NCBI RefSeq assembly: GCF_900177295.1
Contig: NZ_FWZX01000010.1
Span: 106,834 to 170,833, forward strand
Reading direction: 5' to 3'
DNA: 64,000 bases
From: Tistlia consotensis USBA 355
Lineage (GTDB): Bacteria > Pseudomonadota > Alphaproteobacteria > Kiloniellales > DSM-21159
Below are positions 42,456 to 52,069 of the stretch, one piece after another. How positions within the stretch are numbered: the stretch's first letter is position 1; every line of letters starts with the position of its first letter. Both the position numbers and the translations under genes were made by a program. The notes under the pieces were generated by a model, which made no database searches, was not told where the DNA came from, and worked only from the letters and a program-made list of their open reading frames with translations.

Positions 42456-42813
42456 GAACGGCGGTTGGCGTGGCAGGCCTCGCGGCCCGGGTCCTGCCCC
42501 TGTCGCGGTCTTGGACAGACCATCCTCGCCCGCGCCGGCCTCGAGGGCCTGCGTGCCCGCCTGCCGGCCCCACCGCTGGTCGAGGCCGATCCGGCCAGCC
42601 TTGCCGGTTGCCGAGCGCGCCGCCCTCGGCCTGGAGAGGTTGCCCGGCTCCCTGGCCGAGGCGCTGGCGGCCCTGGAGGCTGACGCGGCGGTCTGCGGCT
42701 GGTTTCCGCCACAGCTTCTGGAGAGCTATCTCGGCGTGAAGCGCACCGAGATCGATCTCTTGAAGGGCCTCGTCCAGGCCGAGCTGTGCCGACGCTCCGC
42801 ACAGGTGTACTGA
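42456..42813 (+). pseudogene. C-terminal remnant of a glutamine-synthetase-family (PuuA/GlnT-like) gene
   Basis: Only the last ~115 codons of a glutamine-synthetase-type protein remain, in two frames. 42456-42600 gives ...LARAGLEGLRARLPAPPLVEADPASL; after a one-base shift near 42600, 42601-42813 gives VAERAALGLERLPGSLAEAL then ALEADAAVCGWFPPQLLESY and a natural-looking end AELCRRSAQVY at TGA 42811. This is the family's typical tail (RLPGSLxEALxALEAD... CRRxAxVY). The catalytic N-terminal part is gone and nothing else in the gap restores it. Immediately downstream of the PuuB-like gene, so probably the relic of a gamma-glutamyl-amine synthetase. Confidence 0.72.
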
Positions 42814-43069
42814 CCCTGCGTGATCATCCCGGCCGTGCGAACAGCCGTCGCGGCGCCACCCGAGGCGCTGCGATCGGCCGGCTGGGGAGCGGTGAGAATG
42901 ACGGCTGGACCGGCCGCCGCCCGAGAGGCGGCGATTCGTCCTTCCCACCCCCTTGTGGTCCTTCGACGTTGCACGGCTGTGTCCTGCGCGGTATGCCGGC
43001 GGGATCGTGGCAGACCTCGTGGCCGTGACGAACCGCCACCCCGTACGCCGCGCACCACCGGAAGCCCCG

Positions 43070-43975
43070 ATGCGCGCTCGACAACTCGAAGTCTTCTGCA
43101 TGCTCATGCGGTGCGGCACGGTGACCAGCGCCGCGGCCATGCTCAACATCTCGCAGCCGGCACTGAGCCAGATCCTGCTGCACGCCGAGGACCAACTCGG
43201 CTTCAAGCTCTTCAACCGCGTGCGTGGCCGCTTGATCCCAACGCAGGAGGCCGAAGAACTCTACCCGGAGGCGGAACGCATCTTCTCCGAGCTCGGGGCG
43301 CTGCGACGGCGCACGGTCGACATGCGCCACGGCCGCACCGGCCTGGTCCGCATCGCCGCCTCCGCACCGCCGGGCATGACGATCGTCCCGAAGGCCCTGG
43401 TCGCGTTCCGGGAGGCACATTCCGACGTCGTCGTGCGCTCGCTGATCGCGCCGATGCTGAACATCATCGACATGCTGAGGAACGGCGACGTCTCCCTCGG
43501 CGTGGTGATGAACAACCTGCCGCACCACGACATCGACGTCGAGACCGTCGGCCATGCCGAGCTGGTTTGCCTCATGCCGGAAGGTCATCGGCTGACCGCA
43601 CTGAAGTCCGTCGGCTTCGCCGATCTGGTCGACGAGCCGATGATCTCCTACCGGGCCGACACGCTGCCCGCCCGTCTGCTGGCCGGTGCCGCCGAGGCGG
43701 AGAACTTCCAGTACGCCCCGGCGATCGAGATCGACATCTCGATCACGGCCATGCCCTTCGTGCACGACGGCCTGGGGGTGGCACTCGTCGACGGACTTCT
43801 GCCCTGGCAGCAGTTCCCGGGGGTCGTCAGCCGGCCGCTGCGCCCTTACACGACGGTCCCCATCGCCATCCTGACCCGGTCGGACACGCAGCTCTCCGGC
43901 AGCCACCAGATCATGCGTGACTGTATCCGCGAGGTCTGCGCGACGCTCGAGCGGGGCCGGCGCGAGCGGAGCTGA
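43070..43975 (+). CDS. LysR-family transcriptional regulator
   Basis: 301 residues. N-terminal HTH (RQLEVFCMLMRCGTVTSAAAMLNISQPALSQILLHAEDQL, residues 3-42), linker, and a periplasmic-binding-like effector domain (GLVRIAASAPPGMTIVPKAL; HAELVCLMPEGHRL; FVHDGLGVALVDGLLP). Start at 43070 fits the HTH; the upstream in-frame extension to 42953 is not family-like. Convergent with the first hydantoinase B gene, with the two stop codons 15 bases apart. As the only LysR gene in the window it is the best candidate to bind the ATAAG-N5-CTTAT boxes at 53839 and 61348. Confidence 0.92.
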   Translation: MRARQLEVFCMLMRCGTVTSAAAMLNISQPALSQILLHAEDQLGFKLFNRVRGRLIPTQEAEELYPEAERIFSELGALRRRTVDMRHGRTGLVRIAASAPPGMTIVPKALVAFREAHSDVVVRSLIAPMLNIIDMLRNGDVSLGVVMNNLPHHDIDVETVGHAELVCLMPEGHRLTALKSVGFADLVDEPMISYRADTLPARLLAGAAEAENFQYAPAIEIDISITAMPFVHDGLGVALVDGLLPWQQFPGVVSRPLRPYTTVPIAILTRSDTQLSGSHQIMRDCIREVCATLERGRRERS

Positions 43976-43990
43976 CTCCCGGATCGACCG

Positions 43991-45982
43991 TCAGAGGGCG
44001 GCCTCGGGCAGTTCCGGGAACCGCGCGCGCAGCCCCTCGAAGGCCGCGACGACCGCCGAGACGTCGCCGGGATCCTGCGGCCGGCTCTCGCCGATCTCCC
44101 GGAAGATCGCGTGCTTCACGAAGTAGCGCCAATTGACCGGGATCGAGGCGAGGATGCGGGTCAGGGCATCGTAGCGCCCCCGCGTCCAGACCGTCTCGTA
44201 GGCCAGCCGCGAGGTGCAGCGGCCCGTCTCCTCGCCCGTGCGGCCCGCCGCGATCTCCGCTCGGCGTGCCTCGGTCGCGGCGATATCCGGCTCGCCGGCT
44301 CCGTCCAACACCACGCCGTAGTGCTCGTAGGCGTGCGGCCGCGTGACGAAGCCGCGGCGGAGATCGGAGATCACCTCCGGCACGGGCCGGGTCAGCGGAT
44401 CGCCGTAGCCGCCGCCGCCCGGGCCGCGCAGCCGGATCACGTCGCCCGGCTCACAGGGGACGATATCGATCGATCCCAGCTCCTCCGGCCCCGGCCCGTC
44501 GGGATTGCGGGTGAAGGTGGACCAGGCCCCCGCCTTGCCGCCCGCCAGCCCCCACGCTCCGAACCGGGAACGGTCGCGGTTGCGCGCCGTCACCATGGAC
44601 TGCGGTGCCGAGAGCCGGAACTCCATCTCCAGTGCGGAGCCGCCGCGCCACCGCCCCGCCCCGCCCGTGTCCGGCACGAGCCCGTAGCGGAGGATGTCGA
44701 CCGGCACTTCCGCCTCGTTGATCTCCACCGGGGTGTTCTTGAGGAAGGACATGTTGGCGCCGCAGCCTTCCGTACCGTCCGCCGCCGGGCCGCCGCCGGC
44801 ACCGCCGCCGACCGGGCCGATCGAGGCCATGATCATGCGGCCGTCCCGGGTCGAGGTGCGGACGTTGAGGATCGTCAGTCCATTGCCGGGCGAGGCCGGC
44901 ATCCGCTCGGGCACGATCTGGGCGAAGGCGCCGATCACCGCCGTCTGGGCGAGGTTCGAGAGCAGGCTGCGCATGCCGACCGCGGCCGGCTTCACCGCGT
45001 TGACCACACTGCCCTCGGGCAGGACCGCGTGCACCGGCCGCACCAGCCCAAAGTTCAGCATCACCGTGGGGTCGAGGCAGTAGAGCGCGTAGACCACGCC
45101 GACCATCGCCAGCGAATGGCGCGGATTGCCGCCCGTCGGCATGTTCAGCGACGAGACGAGCTGCGGATCCGATCCGGTGTAGTCGACCTCCAGCTCGTCG
45201 CCCTTCACCCGCAGGGTCACGCAGATGCGCACCGGATAGCCGCCGGTCTGGTCCTCGTCGGCGTAGTCGGCGAAGAAGTACTCGCCGTCGGGCAGCTCGG
45301 CGATGATCGCCCGTGCCTGCCGCTCGGCGTAGTCGAGCAGGTCGCCCAGGCCCGCCCTGAAGCCTTCGACGCCGAACCGCGAGACGATGTCCTGGACCTT
45401 GCGCACGCCGACTTCCGTGCAGGCGATCTGCGCCAGCAGATCGCCGTGATTCTGCTCGGGCAGCCGGACGTTCGTCTCGATCAGCGCCAGCAGGTCCTCG
45501 TTGAGCCTGCCGTCGCGCATCAGCCGCATCGGCGGAATGCGCAATCCCTCCTGATGGACCTCGGTCAGCGTGCGCGACAGGGAGGCGGGCACCGCACCGC
45601 CGACGTCGGTGTTGTGGATGTGGTTGCCGACGAAGCAGACCAGCTCGCCCCCGTGGAACACCGGCCGCCACATGTGCAGGTCCGGCGCATGGGTGGCGAC
45701 GTAGCCGGAATAGGGGTCCGAGACGACACAGATGTCGCCGTCGCGGTAGTCGAACCGTCCGATGACGCGGGAATAGTCGAGCCCGGTGTACCAGGTGGCG
45801 CCGAGCGTCGTCGGCGACGCGACGGTCAATCCCTCGGCCGAGAGCACCTGGCAGGAGAAGTCCTCGGTCTCCTTCACGAAGGTCGAATGGGCGGCGCGCA
45901 TCAGCGTGTAGCCCATGCTCTCGGCGGCAGCGGCGCAGAAGTTGGCGAGGACCTGGATCTTCGGGCTCGACGGTCGCGACAT
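43991..45982 (-). CDS. hyuB: Hydantoinase B/oxoprolinase-family subunit (copy 1)
   Basis: Beta subunit of an ATP-dependent hydantoinase/oxoprolinase/acetone-carboxylase-type enzyme, 663 residues. Characteristic opening VLANFCAAAAESMGYTLMRAAHSTFVKETEDFSC, then CVVSDPYSGYVATHAPDLHMWRPVF, NTDVGGAVPAS, and the late GPGGGGYGDPLTRP. With the HyuA subunit it hydrolyses a cyclic amide bond at the cost of ATP. ATG 45982 follows GGGGGAG; a GTG at 45988 overlapping the hyuA stop is the alternative. Last gene of the operon that begins with the binding protein at 53674. Confidence 0.92.
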   Translation of the reverse strand: MSRPSSPKIQVLANFCAAAAESMGYTLMRAAHSTFVKETEDFSCQVLSAEGLTVASPTTLGATWYTGLDYSRVIGRFDYRDGDICVVSDPYSGYVATHAPDLHMWRPVFHGGELVCFVGNHIHNTDVGGAVPASLSRTLTEVHQEGLRIPPMRLMRDGRLNEDLLALIETNVRLPEQNHGDLLAQIACTEVGVRKVQDIVSRFGVEGFRAGLGDLLDYAERQARAIIAELPDGEYFFADYADEDQTGGYPVRICVTLRVKGDELEVDYTGSDPQLVSSLNMPTGGNPRHSLAMVGVVYALYCLDPTVMLNFGLVRPVHAVLPEGSVVNAVKPAAVGMRSLLSNLAQTAVIGAFAQIVPERMPASPGNGLTILNVRTSTRDGRMIMASIGPVGGGAGGGPAADGTEGCGANMSFLKNTPVEINEAEVPVDILRYGLVPDTGGAGRWRGGSALEMEFRLSAPQSMVTARNRDRSRFGAWGLAGGKAGAWSTFTRNPDGPGPEELGSIDIVPCEPGDVIRLRGPGGGGYGDPLTRPVPEVISDLRRGFVTRPHAYEHYGVVLDGAGEPDIAATEARRAEIAAGRTGEETGRCTSRLAYETVWTRGRYDALTRILASIPVNWRYFVKHAIFREIGESRPQDPGDVSAVVAAFEGLRARFPELPEAAL

Positions 45983-45984
45983 GC

Positions 45985-48021
45985 TCACTCCCCCTCGGTG
46001 ATGCGCAGATTGGACAGGCGGTCGACGCGGACGCTGAAGCCCGGCGGCACCACGGTGGTGGCGTCGTCCTGGAGGATCACCGCCGGCCCTTCGAAATACC
46101 GGCCGGGCGCGAGGTCGGCGCGGCGGTGGAGCCCGACCTCGCGGGTCTGGCCGTCGATGCGGATCGCCGCGGTACGGTGCGGCTCGGCCCGGGCCGGAAC
46201 CTCCTCCTCGACGCGGACCTTGGGCTTGCCCGTCGAGCCGGCGATCACCAGGCGCAGGGTGATGACCTGGATGGCGGCACCGGGGTCGCAGTGGCCGTAG
46301 AGCCGCTCGTGCTCGGCATGGAAAGCCGCAGCGAGCGCGCTGCCGTCGCCCTCCAGCATCGCGAGGTCGACGGGGGTGTCGATTTCGAAGCTCTGGCCGC
46401 GATAGCGCATCTCCGCCGAGAAGGCCAGGACATGGTCGCCGCGATGGCCCTGGTCCACCTGCAACCAGCGGATCGCGTCCTGCCGCATCTCGGCGTAGCG
46501 TGCCGCGAGATCGGGCAGCAGCTCCGCCGACAGATCGGCGTAGATCGTCTGGACGAAGTCGTTCTTCATGTCGGCGATCAGGCCGCCCAGCGCGCTCAGC
46601 ACGCCGGGGGTCGTCGGCACCACGACCTCGCGCATGTGCAGCTCGCGGGCGAGGAAGCAGGCCAGCATCGGCCCGGCGCCGCCGAAGGCCAGCAGCGAGA
46701 ACTCGCGCGGGTCCACGCCGAAGCGGGAGATCAGCCCGGAGACGCCGGCAAACATGCCGGAGACGGCTATCTCGATGATCGATTCGGCAACCTCCTCCAC
46801 GCTCTGACCGGTCTGCTCCGCCAGCGGCACGATGGCCGCGCGGGCGCGCCCTGCGTCCACCGAAACCGTGTCGTAGCCGAGCCCCGCATGCCCGACGAGG
46901 CCGAGCGTCACGAACGCATCCGTGATCGTCGGCCTGTCCCCGCCCTTGCCGTAGCAGGCCGGACCAGGGATCGAGCCGGCGCTCTCGGGGCCGACCCGCA
47001 GCGCGTTCTGGCGGTCGACCCAGGCGATGGAGCCGCCGCCCTCGCCGATCGAGGAGACCGAGACGGAGGGGATGTAGATTCGGAAGTCGCCGATCTGCTC
47101 GCCGGTGCCGAAGGCCGGCTTGCCGCTCGCGATGACCGCCACGTCGGCGCTGGTGCCGCCGATGTCGAGGCTGAGGCAGTTGTCGAGCCCGGTCATCCCG
47201 GCGACGAAAGCGGCACCGATCACCCCCGAAGCCGTACCGGAGAGGATCATGTCGACGCAGCGGGACTTGCCCTCCTCGGCGGTCATGAGGCCGCCGTTCG
47301 ACTTGGTGAGGCGTGGCTCCGGCGCCACGCCGGCGCGCTTCAGCGCCACCTGGAGCTGCGTCAGGTAGTTCGCCACCCGCGGCTGGACATAGGCGCCGAT
47401 CACGGCGGTGATCGTGCGCTCGTACTCCCGGATGATCGGCCGGGTCGCCGAGGACAGGAAGATCGGCAGACCGGTCTCCTCCGTGGCGATCCGCCCGACC
47501 AGCTCCTCGTGTGCCGGATTGCGGTAGGAATGCAGGAGCGCCACGACGATGCCTTCGGCCCCCGCCGTCCAGGCGGCCCGCGCGGCGGCGCGGACCGCCT
47601 CGACGTCGACCGCGCTCACTTCCTCGCCCCGGGCATTCAGCCGGCCGGGCACGCCCCAGACCATGTCCCGCGTGATCAGCGGTTCCGGCCGCCTCGACAG
47701 AAGATTGTACATGTCGGGGATCTTCAGGCGCTCGAGCTCGAGCACGTCGCGAAACCCCTCGGTGGTCATCAGCGCCAGGCGGAGTCCCTTTCGGGTGATC
47801 ACGGTGTTGATGCCGACGGTGGTGCCGTGGGTGAAGTAGCCGATCTCCTGCGGCGTGATGCCGTAGAGCTCGGCGGCCCGGGCCACGCCGCGGGTCACCT
47901 CCGCACCCGGCTCGTCGGGGCGCGAGAAGACCTTGAGGCTCTTCAGTTCGCCCGTCTCCTCGTCGAGGAAGGCGAAATCGGTGAAGGAGCCGCCGATGTC
48001 GACGCCGACGCGATAGGCCAT
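45985..48021 (-). CDS. hyuA: Hydantoinase A/oxoprolinase-family subunit (copy 1)
   Basis: ATP-binding alpha subunit, 678 residues, ASKHA-type fold. N-terminal phosphate loop VGVDIGGSFTDFAFLD, HGTTVGINTVITRKG, TKSNGGLMTAEE, the second phosphate motif LSLDIGGTSADVAV and GPACYGKGGDRPTITDA. C-terminal half SSIGEGGGSIAW, FGGAGPMLACFLARELHM. Substrate class includes hydantoins, N-methylhydantoin and 5-oxoproline; not decidable from sequence. 74 bases after the ABC ATPase stop, translationally coupled to hyuB. Confidence 0.93.
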   Translation of the reverse strand: MAYRVGVDIGGSFTDFAFLDEETGELKSLKVFSRPDEPGAEVTRGVARAAELYGITPQEIGYFTHGTTVGINTVITRKGLRLALMTTEGFRDVLELERLKIPDMYNLLSRRPEPLITRDMVWGVPGRLNARGEEVSAVDVEAVRAAARAAWTAGAEGIVVALLHSYRNPAHEELVGRIATEETGLPIFLSSATRPIIREYERTITAVIGAYVQPRVANYLTQLQVALKRAGVAPEPRLTKSNGGLMTAEEGKSRCVDMILSGTASGVIGAAFVAGMTGLDNCLSLDIGGTSADVAVIASGKPAFGTGEQIGDFRIYIPSVSVSSIGEGGGSIAWVDRQNALRVGPESAGSIPGPACYGKGGDRPTITDAFVTLGLVGHAGLGYDTVSVDAGRARAAIVPLAEQTGQSVEEVAESIIEIAVSGMFAGVSGLISRFGVDPREFSLLAFGGAGPMLACFLARELHMREVVVPTTPGVLSALGGLIADMKNDFVQTIYADLSAELLPDLAARYAEMRQDAIRWLQVDQGHRGDHVLAFSAEMRYRGQSFEIDTPVDLAMLEGDGSALAAAFHAEHERLYGHCDPGAAIQVITLRLVIAGSTGKPKVRVEEEVPARAEPHRTAAIRIDGQTREVGLHRRADLAPGRYFEGPAVILQDDATTVVPPGFSVRVDRLSNLRITEGE

Positions 48022-48095
48022 GTCGTCTCCGAGTTGCTACGGCGGGCGCCCCCGCCTCAGGGTGGCGGCGGCGCCGGACGCCGCCGGAGAAGGGG

Positions 48096-49123
48096 TCAGA
48101 CGATCGCTCGCTCGGGCAGGGCGAGCTGTGCTTCGGCGAAATGGCAGGACGCGCTCCGGCCGGGCCCGGGCTCGCGCAGGAGCGGTGCGCGCACCGAGCA
48201 CTCCGCCACCGCGCGCGGACAGCGCGGCGCGAAATGGCAACCCGGCGGCGGGTCCAGCGGCGAGGGGATCTCCCCCTCGATCGGCTTCATCTCGACCAGC
48301 GCCTCGCCGTCCGCGACGATCCTCGGCACGCTGTCGAGCAGCGCTGCCGTGTAGGGATGGGCTGGGCGGCGAAACAGCCGCTCGGTCTCGCCGAGCTCGA
48401 CGATCCGGCCAAGATACATGACCGCCACGCGATCGCTCACGTGCCGCACGACCGAGAGGTCGTGACTGATGAACACGCAGGTCAGGTCGAGCTCGCGCCG
48501 CAGCTCGAGGAAAAGGTTGAGGACCTGAGCCTGGATCGAGACGTCCAGCGAAGCCACCGGCTCGTCGCAGATCAGCAGCTTCGGGTTCATCGCCAGGGCC
48601 CGGGCGATGGCGATCCGCTGCCGCTGTCCGCCCGAGAACTGGTGCGGATATCGCCCGGCGAGCGAGGGATCGAGCCCGACCCGCGCGAACCAGCGGGAGA
48701 CGTGCTCCCGCGCGCCGGCCCGCGACACCACGCCGTGGGCCACCGGCCCTTCGGCGACCGCATCGCCCACTTTCATCCGCGGGTCGAGGGAGGCGAAGGG
48801 ATCCTGGAACACCGTCTGCACGTCGGTGGTGACCTTGCGCCCCTCCTCCATCACCGCCTCGCCGTCGAGGGTCACCGTGCCGCTGCTCGGCGGATAGATG
48901 CCGGCGATGATCCGGCCGAGCGTGCTCTTGCCGCAACCGGACTCGCCGACGAGGCCGAGGGTCTGCCCCTTCGGGAGGGACAGGCTGACGTCCGAGACCG
49001 CGCGCAAGGACGGCGCGGGGCCGGCGCGGCGGAGAAAGCGAACGAAACGATCGCCCGCGGAGAGCCGAGCCCCGAACACCTTCGAGACACCGTCGACCGT
49101 CAGGTAACCTTCGTAGCGCCTGC

Positions 49124-49127
<4 letters not shown>
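48096..49127 (-). CDS. Dipeptide/oligopeptide-type ABC importer ATPase, DppF type
   Basis: 343-residue ATPase: GESGCGKSTLGRI (Walker A), QTVFQDPFASLDPRM (Q-loop), FSGGQRQRIAIARAL (signature), LLICDEPVASLDVS (Walker B), FISHDLSVV. The C-terminal oligopeptide extension has GCHFAPRCPRAVAECS and a later Cys, a pattern able to hold an iron-sulfur centre in some family members. Start at 49127 overlaps the DppD stop (ATGA). Works as heterodimer with DppD to drive the permeases. Confidence 0.94.
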
Positions 49128-50103
<976 letters not shown>

Positions 50104-50107
<4 letters not shown>

Positions 50108-51006
50108 CGCCGGAGCCTCGGGTTGAGCTGGTCGCGGACCTGATCGCCGACGATGTTGATCGCCATGATGAGCAGGATCAGCATCAGCCCCGGATAGACC
50201 GAGATCCAATAGCGGCCGCTCATCATGTAGGGAAAGCCGTTCGAGATCAGCATGCCGAGCGAGGGCTCGGTCACCGGCAGGCCGAGACCGAGGAAGGACA
50301 GCGTGGCCTCCAGCGAGATCGAGCTGGCGATCTGCACGGTCGCGACGACGATCAGCGGGGGCGCACAGTTCGGCAGCAGGTGGCGGAAGACGACCCGCCC
50401 GGCACCGAGCGGCGTCGCCATCGCCGCCTCGATGTAGTCCTTGCGCCGCTCGGCGGCGGCCGCGCCGTAGGCCGTGCGAGCGAAATAGGCGTACTGCGCC
50501 GCCACCAGCGCAGTCACGAGCTGCGCCTTGCCCTGGCCCAGCAGGGCCGCGAGCACCAGGGCCAGGAGGATGGCGGGGAAGGAGAGCTGCAGGTCGACCG
50601 CGCGCATGATCAGCGTCTCGATCCAGCCGCCGGCATAGGCCGCGAGCACGCCGAACGTCGCTCCGATGGTGAGCGCGATGCAGCCCGCGGCGAGACCGAT
50701 CTCGACCGAGACGCGGAGGCCGTAGAGGATCGCCGACAGCAGATCCCGCCCCTGCGGGTCGGTGCCGAGGAGGTAGACGTATCCGCCTGTGCCGAGGTAC
50801 CCGGGCGGCCGACGCGCGTCCGCCAGCGACAGGTGTGCCAGATCGTAGGGGTTCTGCGGTGCGACGAGCGGCGCGAAGGCGGCGAGCAGCGCCAAGGCGA
50901 CCGTCACCGCGAGCGCGGCCGTCGCCAGCCGGTTCCGCCGGAACTCCCGCCAGAAGAGCCGGAGCGGCGACGCGGGCGCCGGGGCCGCGGAAAGGATCTC
51001 GGTCAT
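50104..51006 (-). CDS. ABC importer permease, DppC type (second importer)
   Basis: 300-residue inner-membrane permease. Cytosolic N-terminus LFWREFRRNRLATAALAVTVALALL, periplasmic YLLGTDPQGRDLLSAILYGLR, coupling loop YIEAAMATPLGAGRVVFRHLLPN, final helix with VGDQVRDQLNPRLRR. ATG at 51006 overlaps the DppB stop (ATGA). Same operon as the neighbouring transporter and hydantoinase genes. Confidence 0.94.
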
Positions 51007-51980
51007 GTGCGCGTCTTCCCGCTGCGAACTCTGGGGTCGATCGCCGCGAAGACGAGATCGACGGTGAAGTTGATCATCACGAACAGGAGGGCCGTGAGCA
51101 CCAGGTAGGCCACCATCACCGGCCGATCGAGCACACCGATCGAGTCGATGATCAGCTTGCCGATCCCGGGCCAGGAGAAGATGGTCTCGGTCACCACCGC
51201 GAAGGCGACGGTCGACCCGAGCTCGAGGCCGAAGACCGTGATGATCGGAATCGAGATCAGCTTGAGCACGTGGCGCCGCAGGATCGTGCCCTCGGAGATG
51301 CCAGCCGCCCGGGCGAACTTGACCGTGTCCGACAGCATCGCCTCGCGTGTCCCGGCGCGGGCGAGGCGGATCATCATCGCCATCTTGAACAGCGCGAGGT
51401 TGAGCGCCGGCAGGACGATGTGGCCCAGCCCGTCCAGCGTCAGGAAGCTCCAGGGCACGCCAAACACCTCCACGGTCTCGCCGCGACCGCCGGCCGGCAG
51501 CCAACCGAGGGAGACGGCGAAGGTCAGGATGAGGATCAGCCCGACCCAGAAGGACGGCACCGAGAAGCCGAGGATCGAGAGCCCCATGATCGACTTCGCG
51601 ACCAGGCCGGACGGCCGGACGCCGGCATAGACACCGAGCGACACGCCGACGCCGGTGGCGAAGAGAATGGAGATCAGCACCAGCTCGAGCGTCGCCGGCA
51701 GGCGGCCGCCGATCAGATCCAGGACCGGCATGTTGTAGACAAAGGACCGTCCGAAATCGCCGTGCAGCAGACGCCAGACGAAGACGCCGTACTGCTGCCA
51801 GAGCGGCAGGTCCAATCCGAGCCGATGGATCGCCTCCGCGCGCATCGCCTGTGTGGCGTCCGGCGGGATGACGATGTCGACCGGGTTGCCGACCGCATAC
51901 ACGCCGACGAACACGATCATGGACATGACAACCATGACCACGAACGCCTGGAAGGCGCGTTGAACGACGAAGCCGAGCAT
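51003..51980 (-). CDS. ABC importer permease, DppB type (second importer)
   Basis: 325-residue inner-membrane permease: first helix VVMVVMSMIVFVGVYAVG, GDFGRSFVYNMPVLDLIGGRLP in the periplasmic segment, coupling loop FARAAGISEGTILRRHVLKL, C-terminal helix YLVLTALLFVMINFTVDL. Start ATG 51980. Separated from the binding-protein stop by about 89 bases. Confidence 0.94.
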   Translation of the reverse strand: MLGFVVQRAFQAFVVMVVMSMIVFVGVYAVGNPVDIVIPPDATQAMRAEAIHRLGLDLPLWQQYGVFVWRLLHGDFGRSFVYNMPVLDLIGGRLPATLELVLISILFATGVGVSLGVYAGVRPSGLVAKSIMGLSILGFSVPSFWVGLILILTFAVSLGWLPAGGRGETVEVFGVPWSFLTLDGLGHIVLPALNLALFKMAMMIRLARAGTREAMLSDTVKFARAAGISEGTILRRHVLKLISIPIITVFGLELGSTVAFAVVTETIFSWPGIGKLIIDSIGVLDRPVMVAYLVLTALLFVMINFTVDLVFAAIDPRVRSGKTRT

Positions 51981-52069
51981 CCTGCCGGGAGCCTCCGGGT
52001 AGGGGGCACAGCGGCCGGCCGGGGTTCGGCCGGCCGCTGCGGGAGAGCGGTGTCAGGCGATGTCCGCGG

